The notes under the pieces were generated by a model. That model searched no databases. It was not told where the DNA came from and saw only the letters and a program-made list of their open reading frames with translations. Made by a program: the position numbers and the translations under genes. Of a stretch of DNA of 19,452 nt, positions 1-8,039 are shown one piece after another (the stretch's first letter is position 1; every line of letters starts with the position of its first letter). The stretch comes from Acholeplasmataceae bacterium (GTDB lineage: Bacteria > Bacillota_I > Bacilli_A > Acholeplasmatales > Acholeplasmataceae), in assembly GCA_030656435.1 (NCBI GenBank), contig JAUSOA010000036.1:1-19452 (forward strand), read 5' to 3'.

Positions 1-316
1 CGGCATTTGCAATTTCGTCTTCCTGAGGCTTTAATTCGATTGTTTTTGCCTTTGCTAGAAAGTAAACAACGCTCTTAATTACGCCTTCTTTAGGATAATA
101 TTTAGTTTGTTCCTTGATGTGTCCATAAATTTCGACGTCAAGTCCGGTTTCTTCCATAACTTCACGTTTTGCCGTCATTTTTTCGGATTCATTTAACTCG
201 ACATGTCCCTTTGGAAAGCCGAATCTCAACCCATGACGCTGCTGAACCAATACAAATTGAAATCTGTTTTGATGTTTTCTAAAGATGACTGCCCCACATG
301 ATTTTTCTTTGGTCAA
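1..316 (-). CDS. NUDIX hydrolase, Ap4A-hydrolase-like (C-terminus outside window)
   Basis: About 105 residues of the N-terminal part are visible; the gene runs off the left edge. The opening residues (KEKSCGAVIFR) resemble bis(5'-nucleosyl)-tetraphosphatases of the NUDIX superfamily. A complete NUDIX box follows (G-x5-E-x7-REVMEETG), preceded by FGFPKGHVE. The family cleaves nucleoside diphosphates linked to another group and binds Mg2+ through the box glutamates. Start choice: the SD match AAGGTGAT (328-321) overlaps an in-frame ATG at 322, so that ATG has no spacing. A TTG at 316 is properly spaced and matches the GGTGAT-N3-ATG pattern of nadD and yceD in this window, so I prefer TTG. It is divergent from glgA. 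The family call is firm; the exact substrate is not shown. Confidence 0.85.
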   Translation of the reverse strand, partial: MTKEKSCGAVIFRKHQNRFQFVLVQQRHGLRFGFPKGHVELNESEKMTAKREVMEETGLDVEIYGHIKEQTKYYPKEGVIKSVVYFLAKAKTIELKPQEDEIANA

Positions 317-346
317 AATCATCACCTTCTTTGTAATCCTATCTAA

Positions 347-377
347 AGTATATCACAATCTTCTTTGATTTCATCAA
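347..377 (-). promoter_or_regulatory. Promoter of the NUDIX gene (extended -10)
   Basis: On the minus strand TATACT (352-347) is preceded by TGA, giving an extended -10. A possible -35 TTGATG (377-372) lies 19 bases upstream, which is long. The -35 sits inside a perfect 6-3-6 inverted repeat, TTTGAT-ttc-ATCAAA (364-378), which could be an operator or chance in AT-rich DNA. Confidence 0.5.
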
Positions 378-418
378 ATTGTGTTTCATATTTGCAGTTT
401 TTTTACATAACAGTTGGA

Positions 419-447
419 TTGATAAAAGCGGTACCATCATGTATAAT
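419..447 (+). promoter_or_regulatory. glgA-glgC promoter with an embedded cre-like site
   Basis: TTGATA (419-424), a 17-base spacer and TATAAT (442-447) make one of the best sigma-70-type promoters in the window. The expected transcript start is near 454, leaving a leader of about 40 bases. TAAAAGCGGTACCA (423-436) overlaps the -35 and spacer. With the preceding A it matches 9 of the 10 specified positions of the catabolite-responsive element consensus WTGNAANCGNWNNCW; the mismatch is G to A. Binding of CcpA there would be expected to repress. The promoter is seen in sequence; the regulator is inferred. Confidence 0.75.
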
Positions 448-494
448 AGAGATAACAAATAGGGATTATAGTCTATAAATAGAGGTGAGGATGC

Positions 495-1922
495 ATGAAA
501 ATCTTATTTTGCAGTTCAGAAGCATTTCCTTTCAGTAAAACAGGTGGTTTAGCAGACATGGCCCTTTTTTTACCCAAATCATTGAAGAATATTGGGCATG
601 AGGTTAGAATCATTACTCCTTACTATAAAAATATTGGAAAACATCATAAGGATATGAAGTATTTAGGAGCTGCGACCATTGGGATGGGTGGCATTGAAAC
701 AATCGTTCACTACTATGAATTGATTTACCAAAATATATCGTATATATTCGTCCAAAACATGCATTATTTTGAAAGAGACAATCTTTATGGATATAACGAT
801 GATGCTGAAAGATTTGCATGCTTTTCCTATGCAATACTTGAAGGATTAAAGGTGTTTAAGTTCTATCCAAATATCCTTCACTTAAATGATTGGCAAACTG
901 GTATTGTTCCTTATCTTTTAGATGAGCATTATAGACATAAAAACGACCACTATTTTTCGATCCATACCTTGTTAACAATTCACAATTTAGAATACCAAGG
1001 ATCATTTGATACCTATGTGAGTCGTTTTTTCAATACTAATTTTAATTATACTTATATTCACTTCGATCGTGTAAATTTCTTAAAGGCTGGAATCGAACGC
1101 GCAACCAAGATTAATACAGTCAGTCCGACTTACCGCAATGAAGTGCTAACGGGTGAATATGGATTTACCTTAGATGGTGCATTAGAGCGTAGAAAAGCTG
1201 ATTTCGTGGGTATCTTAAATGGAATTGATGATCACGTCTTTAATCCAGAAACAGACCCTATGATTGTAGCAAACTTTAATGATTCAAAAACAAAGGATGG
1301 AAAGTTAAAAAATAAAGAAGATATTCTCCATCACTTCGACCTTGATGTCGATTTAAAGGTACCACTTGTTTCCTATATTGGAAGGCTTGCTACTCAAAAA
1401 GGAATCAACTTGATGACTGCTTCTCTTGAGGAAGTCGTAGAGTTTAGTGATGCAAGATTTATATTAATGGGATCAGGAAATGATTCCTATCAAGATTACT
1501 TTAGATACCTTTCCTCTAAATATCCGAATAAGGTTGGACATTATATTGGATTTAACGAGGAATTGGCACATAAACTTTATGCAGCTACTGACTTATTCCT
1601 AATGCCTTCAAGATTTGAACCCTGTGGGTTAGGACAACTCATCGCCATGCGATACGGAGCATTACCCGTGGTAAGAGAAACCGGAGGTTTAAAGGATACT
1701 GTTATTCCTTATAATCAATTCACTAAGGAAGGTACAGGCTTTAGCTTCTCCAACTACGATGCTTTTGAGTTTAAAGAAAAATTATTTGAAGGTATCAATT
1801 TATACAATGAAAATCCGAGAATTTGGAATAAACTTGTTAAACAGGCTATGAAGCAAGATTACAGTCTTGAAAAGATGGCTTTGGAATACGAATCGATTTA
1901 TCAAATCATACTAGGGGTGTAG
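495..1922 (+). CDS. glgA: Glycogen synthase (ADP-glucose-dependent, GT5 family)
   Basis: Transfers glucose from ADP-glucose to the non-reducing end of an alpha-1,4-glucan. At 475 residues it has the usual full length of bacterial GlgA. Visible motifs are the ADP-glucose-binding KTGGLAD (15-21) near the N-terminus, LHLNDWQT (129-136), the domain-boundary NGID (242-245), GRLATQKG (297-304), the GT-B C-terminal SRFEPCGLGQ (372-381) with its conserved Glu and Cys, and RETGGLKDTV (394-403). The start is the ATG at 495 behind the SD GAGGTGAGG (482-490). The stop is TAG, and only three bases separate it from glgC, so the two are co-transcribed and probably translationally coupled. It acts in the cytoplasm on ADP-glucose supplied by the next gene. 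No branching enzyme (glgB), glgD or phosphorylase (glgP) is in the window. Control by carbon catabolite repression is suggested by the promoter. Confidence 0.97.
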   Translation: MKILFCSSEAFPFSKTGGLADMALFLPKSLKNIGHEVRIITPYYKNIGKHHKDMKYLGAATIGMGGIETIVHYYELIYQNISYIFVQNMHYFERDNLYGYNDDAERFACFSYAILEGLKVFKFYPNILHLNDWQTGIVPYLLDEHYRHKNDHYFSIHTLLTIHNLEYQGSFDTYVSRFFNTNFNYTYIHFDRVNFLKAGIERATKINTVSPTYRNEVLTGEYGFTLDGALERRKADFVGILNGIDDHVFNPETDPMIVANFNDSKTKDGKLKNKEDILHHFDLDVDLKVPLVSYIGRLATQKGINLMTASLEEVVEFSDARFILMGSGNDSYQDYFRYLSSKYPNKVGHYIGFNEELAHKLYAATDLFLMPSRFEPCGLGQLIAMRYGALPVVRETGGLKDTVIPYNQFTKEGTGFSFSNYDAFEFKEKLFEGINLYNENPRIWNKLVKQAMKQDYSLEKMALEYESIYQIILGV

Positions 1923-1925
1923 AAA

Positions 1926-3152
1926 ATGGAAACTTTAGCACTAATACTTGCAGGCGGTAAGGGTAGCAGATTAGATATCCTTTCTCAAAGACGTAGTAAA
2001 CCAGCAATGCCTTTTGCTGGAAAATTTAGAATTATTGATTTTACATTGTCAAATTGTACCCAATCCAATATTTATGATATAGGTATCTTGACACAGTATT
2101 TACCATTATCCTTAAATGAACATATCGGTAGTGGAAAGCCTTGGGATTTAGATAGAAGAGATTCAGGAGTTACACTTCTTCAGCCACATAACTACTGGTA
2201 TTTAGGCACAGCTGATGCTGTACTTAAAAATTTAGAGTTTATTGGTAGAAGAGATCCTAAATATGTTTTAATTCTTTCGGGAGATCATATTTATAAAATG
2301 GATTATCGTAAGATGATTGCTGTACATAAAGAAAAAAAGGCTACTTTAACGATTGCTACACAGCCTGTTCCAGAATCTGAAGTTAGTCGTTTTGGTATCA
2401 TGAGCATTAATAAAGAAGGCGAAATCATCGAGTTTGAAGAAAAACCAAAGAAGTCAAAATCGAATTTAGCTTCAATGGGTATTTATTTATTCAATTTTGA
2501 TTTACTTAAAAAAGTACTTCTTGACATCAAGCAAGAGGATTTAGATTTTGGAAAGCACATTATCCCCCATTTGATTAAAACGACCTCTAAGGAGGTTTAC
2601 GCCTATCAATTTGAGGATTATTGGATGGATGTAGGTACCTATGATTCCTATTTAGATACAAATCTCGCAATGACAAAGGACTATACCGAACTTGATTTAT
2701 ATGATCCGACCTGGAAAGTTTTCACGAAGAGTGAGGATCTTCCCCCTGTCAAGGTTGGAAGTGAAGCCGTGATTCATAACTCACTTGTCTCTAACGGTTG
2801 TGTCATTGAAGGAAGTGTAATCAATTCTGTTTTAAGTCCTGGTGTTAGAGTGGGTAAGGGGTCTGTTGTTAAGGATTCTGTGATCTTAAATAATGTAATT
2901 ATAAGCACTGATGTTACCATCAATCGATGCATTTTGGATAAGAAAGTTACTGTAGGAAGAAATGCTTATTTAGGATATGGTGATGACTACACTCCAAATA
3001 TAGAAAAACCAGACTTGTTAAAATCTGGAATTACAGTGATTGAAAAAAATACAGTTATTCCTGGCGATACCATGATTGGAAGAAATTGTCGTATCTTTAA
3101 AACAGGAGTTTTTAAATCAAAGGAAATAAAGAGTGGTTCTACATTGGAATAA
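1926..3152 (+). CDS. glgC: Glucose-1-phosphate adenylyltransferase (ADP-glucose pyrophosphorylase)
   Basis: Makes ADP-glucose and pyrophosphate from ATP and glucose-1-phosphate, the committed step of bacterial glycogen synthesis. It has 408 residues, normal for the family. The N-terminal nucleotidyltransferase domain shows LAGGKGSRL (8-16), KPAMPFAGKFRIIDF (25-39), WYLGTADAV (91-99), the metal-site SGDHIYKMDY (118-127) and FEEKPK (170-175). The segment from about 280 to 400 is the left-handed beta-helix of hexapeptide repeats (for example VIHNSLVSNGCVIEGSV). The intact SGDHIYKMDY and KPAMPF motifs favour catalytic GlgC over the degenerate GlgD subunit. The SD (GGGGTG) lies inside the last codons of glgA. 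A strong hairpin follows the TAA stop. Confidence 0.96.
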   Translation: METLALILAGGKGSRLDILSQRRSKPAMPFAGKFRIIDFTLSNCTQSNIYDIGILTQYLPLSLNEHIGSGKPWDLDRRDSGVTLLQPHNYWYLGTADAVLKNLEFIGRRDPKYVLILSGDHIYKMDYRKMIAVHKEKKATLTIATQPVPESEVSRFGIMSINKEGEIIEFEEKPKKSKSNLASMGIYLFNFDLLKKVLLDIKQEDLDFGKHIIPHLIKTTSKEVYAYQFEDYWMDVGTYDSYLDTNLAMTKDYTELDLYDPTWKVFTKSEDLPPVKVGSEAVIHNSLVSNGCVIEGSVINSVLSPGVRVGKGSVVKDSVILNNVIISTDVTINRCILDKKVTVGRNAYLGYGDDYTPNIEKPDLLKSGITVIEKNTVIPGDTMIGRNCRIFKTGVFKSKEIKSGSTLE

Positions 3153-3156
3153 TAAA

Positions 3157-3195
3157 AACTGGGAGAAAAAATAAAATCTCCCAGTTCTTTTTTTT
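3157..3195. terminator. Bidirectional terminator between glgC and the YwaF-like gene
   Basis: A perfect 10-bp stem, AACTGGGAGA (3157-3166) with TCTCCCAGTT (3177-3186), has a 10-base loop. It is followed by an eight-T run on the plus strand (3188-3195) and an A-rich stretch before it that gives T-rich RNA on the minus strand. It serves both convergent genes; the T run overlaps the stop codon of the minus-strand gene. Confidence 0.92.
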
Positions 3196-4000
3196 ATGCT
3201 TTTTGGAAAGATACTTCTTTTCTTTGATTGAAGTGCTTTGTTAAGATTCCTATGAAAAGCATTATATAGGCACATAAGGAAAAACCAAAAATATAGATAA
3301 GTAAAAAGATTGGTGCTGGAACGAGTGGTTGAAATAAGCCTAATATTGGTAATCCATTTTCAAACCGAGGATTAATGAAAAACATGTTAAATGTTCCAAT
3401 TTGAATCCAAGTGTTATGGATTGTATTCATAACAAGTGCAATAAGAACCAAAACTGAGAATACGAGTGAAGCCTTAAAGATCGATTTTGATTCAAGCTTG
3501 ATTTGATTCACTAAAATTCCTAGTCCAATGATTGCCATTCCACCGTGGTGAACCATGGTTTGGATATTAATTCCGATTGTCGATACAAAAACTGTCATTG
3601 GATATAGCATCACTGCGAGACCTGCAAAAAGTCCAAAGGTTGCTAAAAATATTTTTAAAGCTTCAAAAACCTTTTTGTTTTTAGTTAAACCCGCAAGAAG
3701 TGCAACATACATCGGTGTCGAACAAAATTGAAAGGGAAATGCATACCACTGGTAGCTCCAATTTGCTTGATATGAAAATATCAGTTGTTTATAAATTTCA
3801 AATAAGATTAAAACACCTGCAAAAATAAGAAGTGTTTTCTTAAGTTTTGCATCACTCATCTGTTTCATTCGTGAAACTGAAATCACTGATCCTACAACCA
3901 CTAAAACGAGTGCAAGGTAGTGAAACCACCCTTCTTCTAATGATTGATAAGGTAGTGGGCGATTCATCTCGCCATTTAAAAATTCTAGTATTTGATTCAT
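3194..4000 (-). CDS. YwaF-family integral membrane protein (TIGR02206), TMEM164-related candidate acyltransferase
   Basis: The protein has 268 residues and about seven hydrophobic segments (roughly 26-42, 55-75, 86-104, 113-134, 145-165, 175-195 and 222-254). It has no cleavable signal and a basic C-terminus. The signature FPFQFCSTPMY (88-98), with Cys93, and the HHGG motif (151-154) match the YwaF/TIGR02206 family of Firmicutes and Mollicutes. From memory, this family is distantly related to eukaryotic TMEM164, an acyltransferase acting on ether phospholipids through a conserved Cys and His; that assignment here is inference. The start ATG at 4000 has only a weak SD (CTGGATG). It has its own promoter downstream of the ABC permease gene, and its transcript ends at the terminator shared with glgC. 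The family is fairly sure, the function is not. Confidence 0.75.
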   Translation of the reverse strand: MNQILEFLNGEMNRPLPYQSLEEGWFHYLALVLVVVGSVISVSRMKQMSDAKLKKTLLIFAGVLILFEIYKQLIFSYQANWSYQWYAFPFQFCSTPMYVALLAGLTKNKKVFEALKIFLATFGLFAGLAVMLYPMTVFVSTIGINIQTMVHHGGMAIIGLGILVNQIKLESKSIFKASLVFSVLVLIALVMNTIHNTWIQIGTFNMFFINPRFENGLPILGLFQPLVPAPIFLLIYIFGFSLCAYIMLFIGILTKHFNQRKEVSFQKA

Positions 4001-4034
4001 GTTGTCATCCAGCTTTCTCTATTCATCGATAATC

Positions 4035-4067
4035 ATTATAGCATAGAGAATATGTAGGATGTATCAA
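4035..4067 (-). promoter_or_regulatory. Promoter of the YwaF-like gene (extended -10)
   Basis: On the minus strand TGC-TATAAT (TATAAT at 4040-4035) is a consensus extended -10. The nearest good -35, TTGATA (4067-4062), is 21 bases upstream, too far for normal spacing, so the promoter probably relies on the extended -10. The leader to the ATG at 4000 would be about 28 bases. Confidence 0.6.
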
Positions 4068-4084
4068 CATATGTGCATGATATG

Positions 4085-4909
4085 CTAAATCATTTGTCTT
4101 TTCTTAAATAGAATAAAACTGAATAGAATAGATACCACTGTAAGGGATGCAAAGATGATAAAATTGATAAGTTCGAAATCTGCTTGATCCTTTAACCATC
4201 CCACTGGTTCAGCAAATGTAAAGGGTGAAATATACTTTAATGATTTTAAAAAGGTATTATCGGTTGCATAAGCAATGGTTGTAATTATATAAAGTGGAAA
4301 AGGAATTGCAACTGCGATAAAGCTTGATTGATTGGGCTTTAGAATAAGCGCTAGAAACATGCTTAAGTATGCAATCATCAAAAACATTAAATAGTCAAAT
4401 AGTCCAAACATCCAAATTGCTGAAATATCTTCTCCTGGGGCTACCAAGAGGAAGCCTAGGTCAACCATTAATACTTGAATAATCATAAAGATAAAGAGAT
4501 TGACTGCAACAACAACCATTTTCGTAAATAAAAGCTTTGTTCTAGATACAGGAAGTGTATAAATGACTTCTACAGTTTTTTCTTTTTCATCTTTGTTAAT
4601 GATACTAAAGCCAACAAGTGCTGCAAAAATACCACCTAAAAGCTGTAAAAACATTGCACCTTCGGTTGCAAAATACTCAATACCATTATCAGGTATCCCT
4701 CCAAAAAGATCGAGCATTCCAATAAAGCCACTATCGATAGATTCTAAATACTCTATCATTTGTTCTAGAGCTTCAAACATGTCCTTTGCCATTGGATAAA
4801 TGATAATTACTAATAGTAATGATAGTGCTAAGGATATTGACCAAATCATTAAGCTTTTGAAGCTTCTTTTGAATTCTAGTTTAAAGATATTTTTAGAGAA
4901 AATGTTCAT
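4085..4909 (-). CDS. ABC-2-type transporter permease
   Basis: The protein has 274 residues and six predicted membrane segments (about 20-41, 85-104, 131-155, 168-190, 196-214 and 247-268). A larger extracytoplasmic loop lies between the first two. The cytoplasmic loop after the second segment carries DEKEKTVEVIYTLPVSR (107-123), typical of ABC-2 permeases (NosY/BcrB-like), where the EKTVE helix contacts the ATPase. The start ATG overlaps the TGA stop of the ATPase gene as ATGA (4909-4906), so translation is coupled and the pair forms one exporter. It probably exports a lipid, peptide or drug, but the sequence does not show the substrate. No terminator is evident between it and the downstream YwaF-like gene, so some read-through is possible. 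Confidence 0.88.
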   Translation of the reverse strand: MNIFSKNIFKLEFKRSFKSLMIWSISLALSLLLVIIIYPMAKDMFEALEQMIEYLESIDSGFIGMLDLFGGIPDNGIEYFATEGAMFLQLLGGIFAALVGFSIINKDEKEKTVEVIYTLPVSRTKLLFTKMVVVAVNLFIFMIIQVLMVDLGFLLVAPGEDISAIWMFGLFDYLMFLMIAYLSMFLALILKPNQSSFIAVAIPFPLYIITTIAYATDNTFLKSLKYISPFTFAEPVGWLKDQADFELINFIIFASLTVVSILFSFILFKKRQMI

Positions 4910-5775
4910 GACAAGTCCTCCTTTATATAATAGACTGCAAAGAGTTCTTCCAGTCCAATATTTCTTAATACAATATCCTTGAATTTATACCCATTTAAAT
5001 ATTGAATTAAAAGATTGACATCACCATGGTAGGTATAATGCGAGGATCCATTAAAGTCATTGATATAGCTCAATCCTTCTAGAATGAGATTTTGATAATT
5101 AGGTGTAACTATCAATCTCTTATGTTCATCTTTTCTAATATCTTCCATTGATTTCGTAAATAGGATAACCCCTTCTTTAATCAATGCAACCCTGTCACAA
5201 ACCTTTTCGATTTCACTCAATACATGAGATGAAAGTAAAATAGTCGTTCCCTTTTTCTTCGCCTCCAATAAAAGATCTAGAAATCTAGATTGAATCAAGG
5301 GATCAAGTCCTGATGTTGGTTCATCAAGAATTAAGAGCTTAGGCTGATGCATTAGCGCGATGACAATTCCAATTTTTTTCTTGTTTCCAAATGATAGTGC
5401 ACCAAACTTTTTCGTTAAATCAATATCCAAATTCTCAATTAAAAGTTTTAAATACTCATCTTCGACTTTTCGCATACTCTTAAAGAAATTGATGACACCT
5501 TCAACCTTCATTTCATTGAAAAAGAAGGATTCACTTGGCATATAGCCAATATGAGAATTGATTGAATGATTCCCTAACTTGACTTCTTGATCAAAAATAG
5601 TCGCTTCTCCATCCTGAAGTTCAAGTAAACCTAAAAGAATACGTATTAATGTCGTCTTGCCAGACCCATTAGGTCCAACAAATCCGAAAATTTCACCCGA
5701 ATCGACTTCGAGTGTGACATCATGAATACCTCTTGAATGTCCATAATATTTTCTTGCGTGACTCACCTTTATCAT
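4906..5775 (-). CDS. ABC transporter ATP-binding protein (exporter, CcmA/BcrA-like)
   Basis: The 289-residue ATPase subunit has Walker A GPNGSGKTT (34-42), a Q-loop region reading YMPSE (78-82), signature LSFGNKKKIG (127-136), Walker B LLILDEP (147-153) and switch His184 in SSHVLSE. The signature has F and N where LSGGQ has G and Q, and the Q-loop Gln is replaced by Ser. I recall both variants from BcrA-type export ATPases and do not read them as inactivation. The C-terminal 70 residues form the variable tail of this class. The SD AAAGGA sits seven bases before the ATG. It begins 13 bases after recD2 ends, so it is very likely in the recD2 transcript, and it overlaps the permease gene by four bases. 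The stop is TGA, evidence for the standard code. Confidence 0.92.
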   Translation of the reverse strand: MIKVSHARKYYGHSRGIHDVTLEVDSGEIFGFVGPNGSGKTTLIRILLGLLELQDGEATIFDQEVKLGNHSINSHIGYMPSESFFFNEMKVEGVINFFKSMRKVEDEYLKLLIENLDIDLTKKFGALSFGNKKKIGIVIALMHQPKLLILDEPTSGLDPLIQSRFLDLLLEAKKKGTTILLSSHVLSEIEKVCDRVALIKEGVILFTKSMEDIRKDEHKRLIVTPNYQNLILEGLSYINDFNGSSHYTYHGDVNLLIQYLNGYKFKDIVLRNIGLEELFAVYYIKEDLS

Positions 5776-5788
5776 AGAAGAATCCTTT

Positions 5789-8008
5789 CTACATGAAATC
5801 GTATGGTGTTAACTCATCAAGTGGGTCACTATCTTCGATTTCACTTTCAATTGTATTATTTAATCTAAGTGCGAGCGTCGTTTGTCTTTTTTCTGATAGA
5901 TGATTAGCTGCATAAACGAGTAAGTTCATATCGCCTAGCATAATCAAAAATCTTTTCGCTCTTGTAATTGCAGTATAAATCAATTCTTTTTTTAGCATAT
6001 GCATATAGCTTCTAACCATCGGTATCATAACAATCTTATATTCAGAGCCCTGCGACTTGTGGATACTAATTGCGTAGGCAAGGTTTAGTTCATCTAAATC
6101 ACCTTTATCATACATAACATCGTTATCATCAAAGGTAACAATCATGTACTCTTCGTTTTGACTATTGGTTTTAATATCCTTGACAACACCAATGTCTCCA
6201 TTCATAATGAGACGTTCAGGGTCATTGACAAGCTGAATAACCTTATCTCCGATATAATAGGTTTTATCTCCATACTTCATTGATGAACTTCGATTGGTAT
6301 TGAATTTTTCTTGTAATATTTTATTGAAATTGTCGATTCCCAATTCTCCCTTATACATAGGGGCTAATATTTGAATATCATCAATCATATTATACCCTTC
6401 ATTTAATGCACCTTGAACCTGCTTAATAATAACATCCTTAATCTTATCTGGTGAAGCACGGTATAGATAAACATCTTGGTCGCTATTTAAGTCTTCTACC
6501 TGTAGTACTTGATCGTTTACTGCTCTAGCAAGACTTATAATTTTAGAATCCTTGGCTTGTCGATGTATTTCATTTAATCTAACTGTTGCAATCATCTTAG
6601 AATCGATTAAATCTGCTAAAACCTGACCAGGTCCAACTGAAGGTAATTGATCAACGTCTCCGACAATAATGACCTGTGCTCCTGGCTTAACGGCAGAAAA
6701 GAGCTTTTTAGCTAGAAATAAATCAATCATAGAGGCTTCATCGATAATGATTAAGTCCTGAGGCATGAGATGAAATTCATCATAGGTGAATAAGCCATCA
6801 TAGCTATAGCCTAGATGTCTATGTATCGTTTTGGCTTCCATATCCAAAAGTTCTTTCATTCTTTTTGCAGCTCGACCAGTTGGTGCCATCAAAGCAATTT
6901 TCTCATAGATTAATGGGTTTTTATAATTGAGTTTATTATAGATTCGGTAAACCTCTAAAAGGCCATCGATAATGGTGGTTTTCCCTGTTCCTGGTCCTCC
7001 GGTAATAATTGATATAGAGCTTGATAAAGCCTTTAATATCGCTTCCTTTTGAACTGTTGTGTATTGCATGTTTCTTTGAATTTCAACTGCGTCTAAAAGC
7101 GTTTCAAGGTAGTTCATATCATAAATGACTTCTCTTGAAGAAACAAGCTCCTTAACCTTATCTGCAAGGGCAATCTCAGTATAAAAGGATAGTGATAGAT
7201 AGAATCTGTCATCTTCGATAATAATTCTTTTTTCTTCAATTAAGGCTTCAACAGCGACCTCTATATTCATTTCTGTTCCAAGTACAGATGCAGCGTAGTT
7301 CTCAACTTGTTCATTAGTTAAATAGACGTCTCCATTTTGATAGGCGATATATTGCATCGCATAGATGATTGCTGCCTTTAATCTTCTCAAGTCGTCCTTT
7401 GGAATGGATAGTTTACTAGCAATTTCATCTGCTTTAATAAAGCCGATACCTTCAATATCGTCGATTAACCGGTACGGATTTTCCTCTAGTTTTTCTAGAG
7501 TTAACATTTGATACTTGCTGAGTAATTTCATCGCGAGTTTTCCAGAAAGATTATAGCCATATAATGCAACTAAAATATGTTCATTGGTTTGGTTTTCAAT
7601 GAGTTGTTGGTAAAACTTTTCGATTCGAATCGCTGAAAGTCCAACTTCCTTTAATACTTTTTTATCATTTAAAATCACTTTGATTGCGTCAGGACCGAAA
7701 TGGTTGACAATTTTTTCAGCAGTTTTTTGTCCGATTCCATGAAAATAAGAGCTCGATAAATAAGACACTAATCCAGCTGCACTTTGCTCCTCACATTTTC
7801 TAAATGATTCAATTTTAAACTGATCTCCGTAGCTGTTATGCTTGACCCATGAGCCCATGAACTCATACATGATATCCTCACTAACGATTGGAAAATATCC
7901 AACAATGGTGATCAGTTCATCATGCTCATCAATAATTCGAGCAATCGAGTAGCTATTTTCTTCATTATGAAAAACATAGTTTTTTACTTTGCCAATAATG
8001 GTTTCCAT
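5789..8008 (-). CDS. recD2: RecD2-type 5'-3' DNA helicase (RecD/TraA family)
   Basis: A superfamily 1B helicase of 739 residues, the usual RecD2 length. The N-terminal part (1-70) is OB-like. Helix-hairpin-helix elements follow at about 85-200 (HGIGQKTAEKIV, IEGIGFIKADEIA), a feature of RecD2 that is absent from RecBCD-type RecD. Motor motifs are Walker A GGPGTGKTT (337-345), APTGRAAKRM (375-384), Walker B IIDEAS (421-426), motif III GDVDQLPSVGPG (450-461), motif V ISIHKSQGSE (647-656) and motif VI YTAITRAK (678-685). RecD2 acts in DNA repair and replication-fork maintenance without RecB or RecC. The SD AAGGGAG precedes the ATG at 8008. It has its own promoter after the mnmA terminator, and the ABC exporter genes follow 13 bases downstream, with no obvious functional link. 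Confidence 0.95.
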   Translation of the reverse strand: METIIGKVKNYVFHNEENSYSIARIIDEHDELITIVGYFPIVSEDIMYEFMGSWVKHNSYGDQFKIESFRKCEEQSAAGLVSYLSSSYFHGIGQKTAEKIVNHFGPDAIKVILNDKKVLKEVGLSAIRIEKFYQQLIENQTNEHILVALYGYNLSGKLAMKLLSKYQMLTLEKLEENPYRLIDDIEGIGFIKADEIASKLSIPKDDLRRLKAAIIYAMQYIAYQNGDVYLTNEQVENYAASVLGTEMNIEVAVEALIEEKRIIIEDDRFYLSLSFYTEIALADKVKELVSSREVIYDMNYLETLLDAVEIQRNMQYTTVQKEAILKALSSSISIITGGPGTGKTTIIDGLLEVYRIYNKLNYKNPLIYEKIALMAPTGRAAKRMKELLDMEAKTIHRHLGYSYDGLFTYDEFHLMPQDLIIIDEASMIDLFLAKKLFSAVKPGAQVIIVGDVDQLPSVGPGQVLADLIDSKMIATVRLNEIHRQAKDSKIISLARAVNDQVLQVEDLNSDQDVYLYRASPDKIKDVIIKQVQGALNEGYNMIDDIQILAPMYKGELGIDNFNKILQEKFNTNRSSSMKYGDKTYYIGDKVIQLVNDPERLIMNGDIGVVKDIKTNSQNEEYMIVTFDDNDVMYDKGDLDELNLAYAISIHKSQGSEYKIVMIPMVRSYMHMLKKELIYTAITRAKRFLIMLGDMNLLVYAANHLSEKRQTTLALRLNNTIESEIEDSDPLDELTPYDFM

Positions 8009-8039
8009 AGCTTCTCCCTTTACGTTATAATTTACTTAA

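Noticed and set aside
364..378. 6-3-6 inverted repeat TTTGAT-ttc-ATCAAA upstream of the NUDIX gene as an operator
   Set aside because: It is short and made of common AT-rich words, with no related copy at other promoters in the window. It is noted with the promoter but not given a finding.
323..494. Riboswitch or leader RNA upstream of glgA
   Set aside because: The predicted transcript leader is only about 40 bases and has no stable hairpin; the region is explained by two divergent promoters.
613..834. Open frame of 73 codons antisense to glgA
   Set aside because: It lies wholly inside glgA on the other strand, has no SD, and its composition is that of a shadow frame. The other short frames opposite or within real genes (for example at 4563-4799, 10810-11019, 15638-15886, 17551-17781 and 18123-18350) were dropped for the same reason.
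1926..3152. GlgD (non-catalytic subunit) instead of GlgC
   Set aside because: The nucleotide-binding GGKGSRL and metal-site SGDHIYKMDY motifs are intact and the length fits GlgC; GlgD is degenerate at such positions.
4066..4090. Hairpin CATAT-N7-ATATG after the ABC permease gene as a terminator
   Set aside because: The stem has only five A-T-rich pairs and no T run follows, so I do not call it a terminator.
5032..5775. ABC ATPase inactivated by its unusual signature LSFGNKKKIG
   Set aside because: Walker A, Walker B and the switch His are intact, and I recall this signature variant from BcrA-type export ATPases, so it is better seen as a subfamily form.
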